This document shows positions 1 to 12,076 of a stretch of DNA of 64,000 nt, piece after piece. A program made the translations under genes and the position numbers. Positions within the stretch are counted from its first letter, which is position 1, and every line of letters starts with the position of its first letter. Source of the DNA: Onchocerca volvulus (lineage: Eukaryota; Nematoda; Chromadorea; Rhabditida; Onchocercidae); assembly GCA_000499405.2 (NCBI GenBank), contig HG738138.1:24664765-24728764 (forward strand), in the 5' to 3' direction. Below the pieces are notes generated by a model. It did no database searches, was not told where the DNA came from, and saw only the letters and a list, made by a program, of their open reading frames with translations.

Positions 1-104
1 GTGATCAAAAAATAGAAGTACTATTAATTCTTTTCGATTCTCTTGCGAACTTAAATAGAAGCGTTAAAATTCGCAAACGTTAAAATTCGCAAACAATAAA
101 GTTA

Positions 105-3100
105 TTATTTACAAGTTGTTTTGTTTTCGAAATTCAATTCCAAACAACATATTTCATCACTTATTGATGCACTATTAGGTAATGAATAATTAATTGGTGG
201 AACGTTGCCATCAAGCGTACGCCATTCAGGAGGATCGGTGCTACAACGTGTATAACCGAGTAGTAGCGAACGATCTTTCGCATTAGGCGCTAACGCTTCT
301 GCGAGATCTTAAATAATAATCATTTTTGGCATTTCAGTAATTGCTAATTAATTGGAATCAATTAATTTATCTTAGAATACTGGAAGAGATGGATAAATCA
401 TAAACCCTCGATATGATTTCTAAAATATTCAAATTGGGATGCAAATTTGATCTATTTGAATCGAGCAATAATCAGTTATCAGAATTGATAAAAGAATTTT
501 TGCAACTTTTTAAAACATGAATTAAAAGCAATGTTAGAAATTTAAAAGATCTAAAAGAGAAGAAAATTATAAGACGTATGAGCATGAGAAAGTATCCAAA
601 TAAAAAAAAAACAAGAATCTAAAAAATTTCTACACAAAAACATTAACAACTTCACGTTTAGAAACGTAAATTCAGAAAATTCATCAAAATGACACACGTG
701 TAATGTAAGACCATTCACCGATATTATCGACTGTTACCAATTGAGCTTTATTTTCTCTACAGATATTTCGAGCATTTCGAGCTGTTGTTTGATACTAAAA
801 AAATTTTAAACCTCAAAAATGTTAATATATAACTAATACAAAGTTACGTGAATTAATTAAGCATGAATTCATACAATAAAAGATTTAATTTTAAATCGAT
901 CGTTCAATTTTGTGAGATAAAAGATCAGATGTTCATACTACAAAAATGCAAATTTTCTATGATCAATTAATCAATTCATCATAATTACGATAATTTCATA
1001 TGAATGATTACACGATAAACAAAATAACAGTAGACATTGGATCCCTGATCTGCTTTGAACCAACCACCACATTCGTAATCTGTCATCACTCGTTTCGCTG
1101 AAATAATAATTCTGCTGTCAACGGATAAAAAAAAAAAATAAAGAAGAAAAATTTTTCATGAAATGTGATATAATTTCACTAAACATTTTGTTATTTAATT
1201 GCAACTGATAAAGATAATGATAATATTCTAATATTCCGTTGTGTTATATTGATATTTCCTTGGATATTTCAGACATTTCTTAAGAAATTTCATTGACAAA
1301 ATTATGAAATCGTTTTTTGTTTAAACTTCCGATGATATCTTTAGATTCGGGAAATTTCAGATATGGTAATACAAATGAATAAATTCTTCACATTTTTTTT
1401 TTCTCTCTTTAATTCATCAGATCCTTGCAGTCTCTAACTTTTTTTTATTTTATCTCGAATTAATTGAGATTACAAAAAGGAAAATTTCCCAACTTATAAA
1501 TAAGCAATATCTCTTCAATTGAATTTATTTCGATTGAAATAAATTAATTTAGGTTATAATAAAAATCGACTGAATATTTTACAGCAGTACTAATTTCTTT
1601 TAAAAAATTTTATAAATTCATAAAAATATTATCAAATTAATTTAGATTTGAATATTACTAAATTAACTTTGTACCAAAATTCTATTCGATATTTTAAATT
1701 TTTGCTGATCAGAAATATAGTACTTTTAATGAGATATATTTTTAAAAAAATATTGAAGCAATTTTTTTGCAATACAATCAAAAGCATATAATATTTGAAT
1801 GGAAAAATATTCTTGTATGAAATGTAAGATTTACATAAAAATTTACCTTTATATTGACACCAAAATCTACCAATTGAATCACAATTTGCGAATACAATTT
1901 TCTAAAAATCGATCAATTCAAATTTTTGCTTTTAATTAAATTGATAAAGTGAAAGTTTGAATACCTCCATATGTACATATTCACATATATAAGCAATAGA
2001 TGATAATAAAAAATGCGAATTTTATAAACCATGTCGGGGCTATTCAAACCGCATTCTTTATTAGAAGCTTCATATGCGGGTTTGGTAATTATTGTGCCAA
2101 ATTCTTGTAAATGACGGCCCAAATGATCATATGGAATTCCTTCATTGATAATAATATCTATCATTCCATTCATCGATCTCTTACTAGCATGTGCTGAAAT
2201 TATTGCGACATAATTTTGAAATTCAAAAGGAATGATAATAAAAGAATGTAAACATTGAATGATTCATTTTAAAGAAATTCATTCTAAGCATTTAAAATTC
2301 TTTTTTTGATCATTAATGTTATTTTGGGACATTATTTACAAGAAAAAATTTTTACACCAATTAAAATTAGAAAAAAAAAAAAAAGAGATCAATTCTTTTT
2401 TTTTTTTTTGGACAAATACTTTATTTTTTATTTTTTAGCTAAAAAAGAAAATTTTATTCATTTAGTGCCATTTTATAAAGAATTTAAAAACGATCTTTCT
2501 TATTGAAATGATAATTTTCCACTTGAAAAAAAAAACAGAAAAAAAAAAAAAAACGAAATTATGTAAAACAACTTCAAGCAGTGAAAATTTTATTAAAAAA
2601 AAAAAAAAAAAAAAGTTTCAACAAACTAAGGAAATAATTCAATTCTTTTATGTCTTCTGGTCGATAAATTGTTGCACTTGTTAATCCACTAGGAAATATA
2701 TTCGAACATGCATTAACTGCATCCATCATTTTCATAATATTTATTTCGGGCTTAATTATGTCGGACTTAAAAACAGAAATATCAAAAAGAGAAAATAACC
2801 GTGACGAAATATTTGTCATTGCCACTAAGCGTCATCTGCCCAATTTTCTTTTTTTTTTTTGTTTTTTTTTTTTTGTTTTATTTTTAAAACAAATTACTTT
2901 GGAGAAAAATAGAAAACGTTGATTGGTTGATATGGCAAAATGAATTACGCCATTAAGATTTAAATAACACTCATTGAGGATGATTATTTGTTGTCTAAAA
3001 TTGTCCCCTTCCTATCTTCTGATGCCTTTTAGTCTATTTATTTGTGGTTTCAATTAATTTCGATTTATTATTTTTATTTTTTTCGTTTATTTCGTCATTT

Positions 3101-3715
3101 GAAATTTTGAATCATTGTTTTTTTAGTTTACTGTTATCAAATTTTCGTATCATTTTCAAACAATGAATGGATAAGACACAAATAGATAGAAGTATAGAAG
3201 ATTAAATTCAAAAGATTGAGTAAAATGATAAGGGATAAAATGATAAAATGATAAAATTGAGTAAAATGATAAGGGAAAATTTTATGCATTTATAATACCA
3301 TATTTCTTGTATATTTCATGTTAAGTAATTTGCAATTTCTTATCCCTAAAGTAAGACTTGAAGAATTCATTAGTGAGCATCTTGGAATATAGCGAAACTT
3401 GAACTGATAAACAAGTAGGCTTATCAGCCATTATCAGAATAATAAATAACAAATGATTTAATTTCATGCGAGAGATTTCATGAATAATAATTTAACGCAT
3501 TCATAATCTTAATTAATATTAACTTATTTTTCATTTTCGCATCTTTTAGTAAAAAAAAAAAAAAAATGTTTGAACTAACTTACATTCTTTACATCGACGA
3601 ACAAAATGCATTTTTGAAGAAGTGAATAGTCGCCCATATCTGTTGGCAACAATGGCCACCATTTTTCCGGACACGGGCCTAATTTCGTATCTGAACTAAT
3701 TTCCCACATAACTGC
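105..3715 (-). CDS. Protein with two divergent C-type lectin-like domains (partial model)
   Basis: Coding exons read on the minus strand: 3715-3584, 2765-2627, 2193-2050, 1097-1021, 794-696 and 307-105, ending in TAA at 107-105. The first three exons form one lectin-like domain: a CPEKWWPLL start, KCILFVDV, then MMDAVNACS and a YRPEDIKEL segment. The next three form a second: ECGGWFKADQGSNVYCYF, then ARNICRENKAQLVTVDNIGEW, then LLLGYTRC and EWRTLDGN, the usual Cys, W-x-A-x-x-C, E-x-x and WxDG landmarks. Phases agree across the first five exons. The join 696 to 307 does not keep frame, so a small exon or another donor is missing there. No signal peptide or start exon was found. The 3' end may instead splice at a GTAAAT near 109 and continue outside the window. 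No clear EPN/QPD sugar-binding motif is visible, so sugar binding is unproven. In nematodes such proteins are usually secreted or surface proteins. Confidence 0.62.
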
Positions 3716-6540
3716 CTAAAATTATTTTATTTTTATTTTGCATTGTTTTTTTGTTTAAATGCTAAAAAATTTCATGAGTTACTTATAAAATTTTCATGTA
3801 ATTTTAACAATTTTTGAACTATCGTATACGCGTTTGTTATGAAATTTTGATATATGTATGTAAGTTTCCTTTACGCGTGATGGATAAAATAATTAGACAT
3901 AAAATGCTCGAATGTAAATTATCATGGATGCATTATAAATTAAATTATATTTAATGAAAACAGTTTGATCAATTATCTTCAAATATTTCGCGTTCGCTAA
4001 ATTATTTTGAAATCAATTTTAAATTCGATGACATAAGTATTTAAAAACCTGTCCAAATTTAATCATTTATTTTTTTGCTTTTCTTTTTCTTTTATTACAA
4101 AAGAATTTTTGTTTTTATTTAAGGACGACAGAGTTCTATTTGTCGTATGTCACGGAGAGAATTTCCAGAAGGGTTTTATTAATTGTTGGAGGAATTATTT
4201 AATGAAAAATAGAAGAATTTCACAGGTATAGGAAGAATTTTTATTGGTGTCAGGAATAAAAATTATGATGAAAGTGATAACTGAGGAGGAAGTTGTAATA
4301 GGGAAAATAGTCGCTAACACTAAATTCATTAATCTAATTAATCCAAATTGAATGACCCCAAATGGATAAAATGACCTTTTTTATAGTGCCAGTTCTTTTA
4401 CAATATTTTAGACAGTTATTGGCAATTACTTTACAATGTCATACATAAGCTTGATTATTAGGAAAATAAGCATTAGATAAATAATTCATATTAGTGTCGT
4501 AACATATGTTCTCTCTTAAGTTGATAAATCATTTGAGAAATATTTTACAATACAACTTATTTGACATATTTCATTATTAAAATTATTCGTTTTTTCTTTT
4601 TCGGCAACCATCGAAATATATTCATCAAAGTAGTCAATCTCAAAAAGTGTTAGGAATTTATGTTGATGATTAAAAAAATGTTTCTTTAAGTTCATTGAAA
4701 ATAGATTAGAAGACATTATAAAAGCGAAAGTTGAAAATATGTCTTCTGCAATTGGATGATTGTATTTTGAAGAATATTATGGTGTCAAATCTTAATCTTC
4801 CAATTACGTTTTAATATTTCCTAACTGATTTGCGATAGTTTTCTACACAGTTATCATAAGATTAACTCATAATATAAAAGCAAGAATATCTCTAGCAAAC
4901 GACTATTTTAATTTAAAATAGATTTGCAAGTTAATTTTTACTTAAAATAATCAGTTGAACAATTAAATGCTATCACAAACTAGGTATGAAATGTTAAATT
5001 TTGAATAATTATGAGATTACAAAATTGTTGAAATTTGAGGCGTTTCCATCTTTGATCATTACTAAACAATTTTAGGCTTTTCCTTCGTTAGTCATTCCTA
5101 AACAAGTTCGAAGCCTCGTTTTATAAAAAATTCGTGACAAATAATATCAACAATGAGCTTTTTAATTACCAATCTGTACTAAGTTAAAAACGACTGATAA
5201 CCCACCAATAGAAGCAGTAAAATACAACCAATCTGATAAGTGTAATTCATGATAAAGTGCATATCTTTCAAGCACAATGATTTCTTTATCGATTTCATTC
5301 ATTTCATTTTAACTTCCTATCAAATGCAAATTTTTATTATTTTGCATAATTTCTTTCTTACATTTATAGTTTAATAAAGAATATTTGGTTTAATGAAGAT
5401 TACTTTGAAAATAACATATTTAAAGATTTGAATTTTTGTCAATATTCCCACCATACTTTCGCTAGATTGTTTAATTTCTGAATCATTGAAAATTACTAAG
5501 ATTAATGATTAATAAGAAAGCATCAAAGAAGCAAATTATTCATCAAACTATTTGATGAGTAATCACAGAAATTTAGTCATTCTAGTTTGATTAATTCTGA
5601 AATATAAGGCTTATTAATTAATGCTCTGATCGTGATAAAATCAGTGCATCATTTAATAGACTTGATGTGTTTCTGCAACAATATAATAATAAAAGTAAAA
5701 GTGAAAATTAAAAAAATAATTGCAAGATTTTTTATTACAGATCATAAATGAGCAATTTGGCCACAAATCATAGTATTATTAAAACTGTGAATCATTTTAA
5801 ATGTGATAGATGTCAAATGATGAGACATACTATTATTGAAAAAGCAATTTATTGCTCCTTTTCAAATCATTTCTTGAAGTTTAGATAGCATATTGAAAGG
5901 CAACTTTTTCTTTTACATTGATTGTAATCAAAAGTATCATGGCAAGTTTCAGCAAATAATAGAGTGTACTGAAATTTTCATATTATAATTTTCATTTTTA
6001 AAAAACTTGTATAGAATTGAAATGAAACTGGATAGAAATCAAATGAATTCTGGTATCACATTTAAAGATTGTATATAACAATGTTAACGCTTTGAAAATT
6101 TCACCTTCAAATATTTGTTTTTTTTTCATTTCTTATAAAGAATAAGTCGAGGAGAAAGTAACTATTTTTAACTTACTGTGATTAATTCTGATTAACACTA
6201 ATAACCTGAATTGAATTAAAAAGCAAAAAAAAAAAAAGCTGCTTTACATTAATGTTAATTTTCAAGTATCTTTCGGGAATTCGTGTAGCATTTTATCTGG
6301 TTGACATCAAATGACATCAAAATATGTCATGAGTATTTTTTAGAAATTTATATCGGATTATATTAAGCCGATATCATGTCAATAAATATGTCATAAATAT
6401 CGTTCGAAAATTTATATGCGATTGTATCAATTAAAGATGCGAAATAATTAGATTAAAAATGCATTGAATAACGTAAAATTTTTGATATTTTTTAATTTCC
6501 CGTGTTCATACGTGAACATCTGGAATGCAATTTTCCATGA
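3716..6540. other. AT-rich intergenic DNA
   Basis: No exon could be supported here on either strand. It should hold the missing 5' exon of the lectin-like gene and the promoter of the ground-like gene. An open frame at 4716-4516 on the minus strand has ordinary codons but no recognisable domain and no phase-compatible partner. The rest is AT-rich with short homopolymers. Confidence 0.5.
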
Positions 6541-6573
6541 ATGTCATATTTAACTTATAGATTACGTATTGTC

Positions 6574-7914
6574 ATGGAACTATTTGCTTTTCAAATTGTA
6601 TTCTTCGTGCTAATGAAGCAAACAACAGCCTGGGGCAACGCACTTTGTGTATTATGCAATTGTCATCAACCACAAATAATCTGTCCTCCACCTCCGCCAG
6701 CTGTGTGTCCACGTGTAGTCTGTCCTCCACCTCGGCCACCTGTATGTCCACCAATATACTGTCCTCCACCTGTGGTATGTCCGCCGCCTCCAGTTTGTCC
6801 TCCAGTACCCTTTTGTCATTCTCAAATCTGTCCGCCATGTGGAACACATACTGTGCCAGTTGTATGCAATTTATTTTTTGAAATTTTGATTTTGATCAAA
6901 TTGTTTACTTTCCTGTTTACAAATTATTATAATTTTTTTTTTTATAAATTTTGAAAATTCGTAAAATTTCTGATGATTTCTGTCGAATAAAGTATTAGTC
7001 TCTAAATCACATCTTTTCGTTAAAATTTTGAAACATTAGCAATTTAAAGTTTATAAATGACAATAAAATTTCGGTAAATCAAAAATTTTTACATGCATAA
7101 TTTATAACATAATAAAATAAAGTATTCAATATTTGAGACTTCCATTTGAAAATTTTAATGAAATTCATTTAAAAGAACAAGGTTATTTTCTGCAAATGAT
7201 AAATCCTCAAGTACTGCCAGAATCTTCCTTCCGGAAATAGCTCATAGCTGTTTCTGCAGCCGGTTCTAGTATGAAATTGACTTTAATTATCCTTGTTTAA
7301 GAAAAAGATAGAGTGCTTAAGAAAGAGATAGAATACTTAAGTACAAATTTTCATAGAATCTTCTGGGAAGATGTATTAATCTGCTCTAATTTTTCATCTA
7401 TTTAAATTTCAGGCTGTTGTTGGCTGCTGTAAAGGATGCGCCTGTTCCGTGCGATTTAAACGAGATTCTTCAAGCGTTAATGGTTTAATGCTTAAAAAAA
7501 ATCTTCTCTGCAATAATGATCAATTAATGACAATTATGGAAAAGGTGACATTTTCTTGAATATTCTAATTTTTCAATGCACTATTTCTGTTTCTCCATAA
7601 TATGGGCATGAATTCTGCCTGTGTATGCACTTGAATTACTTACGCTTTGATACTCGCAACATACGTAATTTATTGTTCGTTTCGTCAATTTTTTTCTGTG
7701 CAAAATGCATTGCTTATCTTATCAATTAATTTTACAGAAGATTGGAACGAATGCGACAGAAGCAGCGTTTGCCATAAAAAAAGAAGCGGATTCTGAGTTG
7801 AAAGCAAAATTTAGTGTATTCTGTGCAATGAACGATTTGATATATGTGGCACATGCGGAAAGTTTTTGCCAGCATAAAAAAGGCGATATTATTTGTTTCG
7901 CCTACAAATCTTAA
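6574..7914 (+). CDS. Secreted Pro/Cys-rich ground-like domain protein (hedgehog-related family)
   Basis: Three coding exons, 6574-6861, 7413-7544 and 7738-7914, with all junctions in phase 0, give 198 residues. An upstream ATG at 6541 adds 11 residues. The 6574 start is preferred because the hydrophobic signal peptide (MELFAFQIVFFVL) then lies at the N-terminus. Residues about 30-95 are a low-complexity run of CPPP and VCPP units. Exon 2 gives a VGCCKGCACSVRFKR turn with a basic, possibly cleaved site. The C-terminal about 70 residues match the ground-like domain: LCNNDQL start, KKEADSELKAKFSVFC centre, and YVAHAESFCQHKKGD near the end, with spaced Cys. In C. elegans the grl genes are hedgehog-related secreted proteins of cuticle-forming epithelia. 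A cuticle or lumen matrix role here is inference. Length and architecture are normal for the family. Confidence 0.92.
6664..6842 (+). repeat. Coding minisatellite encoding CPPP/VCPP units
   Basis: Within exon 1 of the ground-like gene, short units around TGTCCTCCACCT recur about eight times and encode alternating Cys and Pro-rich steps. The stretch is clearly more GC-rich than its surroundings. It also opens long antisense and frame-shifted reading frames that are not genes. Confidence 0.85.
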
Positions 7915-9616
7915 TCATTCTTTTGTAAAATCTATAAAATTTTTAAAAATTTTGCATTTTAAAAAAAAAAGTAAAAATCTTATCATTTTTGCTCCTTTTT
8001 ACTTGCAAATCTAATCTGAAATTTTGTTATTTCGATACTTTTAGAAAAAAAGTTTGAAGTCTTGTCAAATTTAAAACTTTAGAATTTTAATTCTTTTAAG
8101 CAATTTAGTAAAAAGGATTCTTATCAATATGAATATTCTAATATTTTTTTTTCACTTGTGAAAAAATTTATTTCCTATTTTTTTAATTCTTTTGCTTTTT
8201 TATGTTAAGAATCCAAGTTTAAAAGATATTATCAATAAACAAATTTCGGTTCACCAAAAAGGAAGAAATTTCCTATTGGTTGAAAAATTTTCTTTTTATC
8301 ACTTTTGAATGAGTAACAAACGAGTGACGGTTGTATTAATTCTTTGATTTTTTCATCATTAAAGTTTGTCAACATTATCTTATACAGCATTTTCTTACCA
8401 CTATTATTCTGCATTATAATGCTGGGTATATCTTATTCATTTTCAATTCTGTTTTTTTTCATATAAATAAATAAAGTAAGCAATAAATCAGCTAATCAGT
8501 TTTATGATATAATGATAAATTTTTTTCTCAATAATGGATTTTTAGAAATTTTCGTTTCAAATTAATTTTTTGATTTCAAATTTCATCAATAAGTTCCAGA
8601 TCAAAAAAAAAAAAAAAAAAAAAAAAATGAAGAATTGTTGTCTCATCTTTTCTATACTACTAATGTAATGAGGAATTCGCGATTCCAGTACTGGTACTAA
8701 AGTTTGTGACTTGCTTTAAATAGTAAATGAGATTTGAAACTCTACCACCTGTTTCAGATTAACCATCTGATGAAACTTGAAACTTCTTTAAGGATTCAAA
8801 ATTTAATTAATTAATGATATTACTTTCACTGAACACATTTTATGCTGCAATATGCGGTATGAGAATTTGCAAGAAAATATCTTATGGAAGACGACAATTA
8901 AATCTTAATTAATTGATTTTTCATTATTGTTGCTACTAATATTGTCAGATAAGTTCTTGTATGGTAACAGAAACGAATCTTGGTGAGAAAAAGTTCGTTG
9001 GTTTTCGGAGGAGTGATTCCTTCGTCTACGAATTATAAGATAAAATAAAACCTGATAATACTATGATTGCAGTTAATCGTTGTCGCCTGATTGTAGTTGT
9101 CGCCGATCTTCTTGACTGTGACAGTGATAAGGGTTTTTGTTTTTTATCGTATTGTTATCGAAATTTTGGTGTCTCAAAAAACTTGGATAATTAAACTTTA
9201 ATTACAATAAATTAGATAAGACGACAAAGTATGCAACAAATATAAATCAATTATATCAATAAAACAATTTAAAGGACGATTTATCGATATCAAAAAGGAG
9301 ATAACGAATAAGAAACTTTAAATATCTGAGACGAAGCATTCAACCACACTCTTTGAGCGTCTCCGTAGCATAAGAAAGCTTTTCTTTGTTAGCGCATGAG
9401 ATAGCGCTTTCGTGGTATGATTTACAACAGCATAAAACAAAGGTTAAAACTATTTGACAAAGCCATAAAACAAGTTAAAACTCCTTATCAAAGTCATTTT
9501 ATTTGAAACAAAGAAATAAATTTCATGCAACCATCGAGAGTTACAAATTATTTCATTTTAAACAAAAAAAATCACTTTTCTCTGATCCTCCTCGCTATTT
9601 CAGCGAGAGTAGTAGC
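7915..9616. other. Intergenic DNA
   Basis: No supported gene. There is an A-tract at about 8605-8627. An open minus-strand frame at 8414-8232 has coding-like residues near its end (IGNFFLFGEPKFVY then stop), but no clean upstream acceptor or partner exon was found. It is left unannotated as a gene. Confidence 0.45.
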
Positions 9617-10510
9617 TGAATTGAGTGTAGGTGAGTTGGATTGAATTGGAAGGTAATGATTGTCGAGTAAGTTGAATGACGGTTGAGTTGATTGACTGAG
9701 TAATTACTCATTCATATTATTTGCTACTAGTCGATGACTGCTAGAAGTGTCGGAAAAATCCGATATATATAATTAATGTAAACAAGGAATGTTAAAGGTC
9801 AAGAAGTGCGTAGTTTCTAATTGACCAATAATTCGATAAACATGTTTACCGCCAAGACGATAAGCCGAAGGATAAACATGTTTCCCGCCAAAATGATAAA
9901 TATGCTTACCACTAAAAGGTAAAATATGTTTACTAAGGATAGACATGTTTCCCGCCAAAACAACAAACATATTTGTCGCCAAAACGCTCGGATTAACTAA
10001 TAAATAAAGCGAGGTTACCAATTATGAGGCGATATATTGGAGATTAAGAGAGGAGAAGAAGCCCCGAAAAGATTCGGTTTTGGGCCAAAAGAACTTTCCT
10101 TACAACTTGGTCAACGAGGATCAGTTCTTTCTATAAGAGTTCTCTACCAGAAGCTCGTTTTTATATCGATAATCCTTGGTCTTGTAGTGGGCGGTGACTT
10201 ATATTAGGTTATGCAAAGAATTTGGTTATCAAAACAAAAGTAAGGGATAGAAAATGTTCGCATTTTTAAACAATGCATACAAGCCTTAGTTCTTATAATA
10301 TTCCAAACAATTAACATAGTTTTGCAATATTTTAGACAATGCACGCAAGCTTTAGCAGACTGGAAGATGAGGGAAAAAATGCTTTTGTATCGGGTTAAAG
10401 ATAAAATATGGATAAATGATTCATTTGATTGAGAAATATTACAAATTTCTATTATACAAATTGATTGTTCATCATATTTATGTTATAAAATATTTCGATT
10501 TTGCCGACGC
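9617..10510 (+). repeat. Dispersed repeat, copy 1 (with internal 400-bp segment)
   Basis: The left part (9617-9747) and right part (10146-10510) align in the same order and orientation with 58321-58770. Shared stretches include TTGACTGAGTAA, TTGGTTATC, AAACAATGCATACAAG and CAGACAATTAACAT-like text. Copy 1 carries an extra block, 9748-10145, absent from copy 2. The extra block starts TGTCGG and contains a degenerate internal repeat. This is an old interspersed element, probably transposon-derived; no coding capacity is visible. Confidence 0.8.
9748..10145 (+). mobile_element. Possible solo LTR or similar insertion inside the dispersed repeat
   Basis: This block is missing from the second repeat copy at 58.4 kb. 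It begins TGTCGGAAAAATCCGATA and contains about six degenerate units around AAACATGTTTACCGCCAA at 9836-9985. It is noticeably less AT-rich than its flanks. A TG start suits an LTR, but I could not find a clear CA end or a target-site duplication. It could equally be original sequence deleted from copy 2. Confidence 0.4.
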
Positions 10511-12060
10511 ACATCACGGTGAATAGAATTTTCCAAAAGTTTGAAAAATCAATTCAAAAAATTCATTCATTGCAAAATTGCATTGCTAAACTATATAAAA
10601 GAGTTCAGAAGAGAAGGGAAACAAAACCAAAATAAAAGACGGCGAAATTTTCAACATATAGAAAATAATATCGACAAATTTCATTTCCTTTTACATCTCA
10701 GATCTAAATACGTCATTTTTAATGAATTTATAATTCGTCAAAATGACCACTGCAATATGACAGAATAAACATAAACATTTAACCTAAAAGTCATAACGAC
10801 GAAATTGTCTACCAGTTATGACAGTCATAAACATAATTTGGACTATGCTGAATTCCATCGCAACATTTTTGATGAATTACGGGAGAAGTGAGAAATCCCG
10901 AAAGTTTCGCGCAAAAGGAATAATCTTAAATTCATCGTAATAATGAAGATTTTCGATTAGTTTGATTATAAGGAGAGAATTTTAATGCACACAAAATTCG
11001 CTTATAAAAGTGCAAAGCATGAATATCGCTAAATTTAATGTAAATATATGAAAACTTGGAATTGGTTTAGCTGTATGTAAGGAACTTTAGTATACGTAAA
11101 ATCCGCGCGTAAAAACTACGAATATTATGAAGTGTTTATTGAAACAAACTCCGTGTTGAAGGTAGATTGATAGATAGTTCTGAAAGTGTAGCACGTACGT
11201 ACGTAAGTGGATTTCGCAATAGTGGAAAAATGTGATGAAAATTTTTTCGCATCCTGTCCCATTTCATCTGGGTAAAATGAGAAGATTGGCTGCGTAGTTA
11301 TTTATCATCGAGATTTCCTTTCATAAAATATTTCATTTCATTTCAACTCAAGCAATGCTACAATTCAAAAAGTTTGGTCTCGAAACTTTAGTCAGTTATC
11401 GGTAACTTTTGTTACGATCAGTTTAAAATATTCGATTGAAAGGAGATAGAAGGGGAGGCGGGGGGAGTGACTGGGGAATCTCGGTGGTCGAAATTATTGA
11501 TTTGTTGTATACTAAATAGATTTATTGATTATTGACAACAAATGATGACGTTAGTAAATCGGGCAAGAAGTCCGTTACAATTTTACCCTCCGAAAATTGT
11601 TTTGTTTTAAGCATTGTGGGCCAAATAGAAATAATCATTTTTGCTTTTGATTTGGCCCTTTACCAGAGGCTAATATTCTGGTTATTTTTTGTCTGAAGTG
11701 GCTTATATGTTTAAAAATGTCTAAAATTATTCAAAGGGAAGCTAACAAATACAAATTAAATTTGCAAATTTGCAAAATATTTACGAACATTCATGAATTC
11801 GATGTAGGATGTATTTAGAAAAATTTGTTTTCCTAAACGTATTTTATATATTTTATATCTAATTTATATATTTCATTCTAATGTCCATGAACTTAAACAT
11901 GTAATGCAAATAATACTAATCTTAGATATGAAATACAAATAACACTAATCTAGATAATATATCTGAGATGTTATATTTGAATGGAAATTTTAGCTAGAAT
12001 TTTCAATCCCATCGTTAATTTTCTTGATTTTAGATTTGTTTTACATAATTTTAGACAAGT
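10511..12060. other. Intergenic DNA upstream of the Angel gene
   Basis: No gene supported. It contains a GTACGTACGTACGTAA run near 11195 and a short G-rich stretch (GGCGGGGGGAG) near 11457. The promoter of the downstream gene is expected here, but no specific element could be identified. Confidence 0.4.
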
Positions 12061-12067
12061 TTTTCAG
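12061..12067 (+). other. Likely spliced-leader trans-splice acceptor
   Basis: TTTTCAG lies 9 bases before the start codon of the Angel gene with no in-frame exon upstream. Spliced-leader addition is general in nematodes; the site itself is an inference from position. Confidence 0.55.
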
Positions 12068-12076
12068 AGGACGCCG

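Noticed and set aside
4516..4716. Minus-strand open frame starting ATG TCT TCT
   Set aside because: Could be a 5' exon of the lectin-like gene, but no signal peptide and no phase-compatible donor was found.
6572..6881. Overlapping open frames on both strands across the Pro/Cys repeat
   Set aside because: They are shadows of the repeated codons of the ground-like exon; only the plus frame has a signal peptide and joins in phase to the ground-like domain.
8232..8414. Minus-strand open frame ending EPKFVY
   Set aside because: Looks mildly coding but has no clean acceptor, start exon or recognisable domain; evidence is too thin for a gene call.
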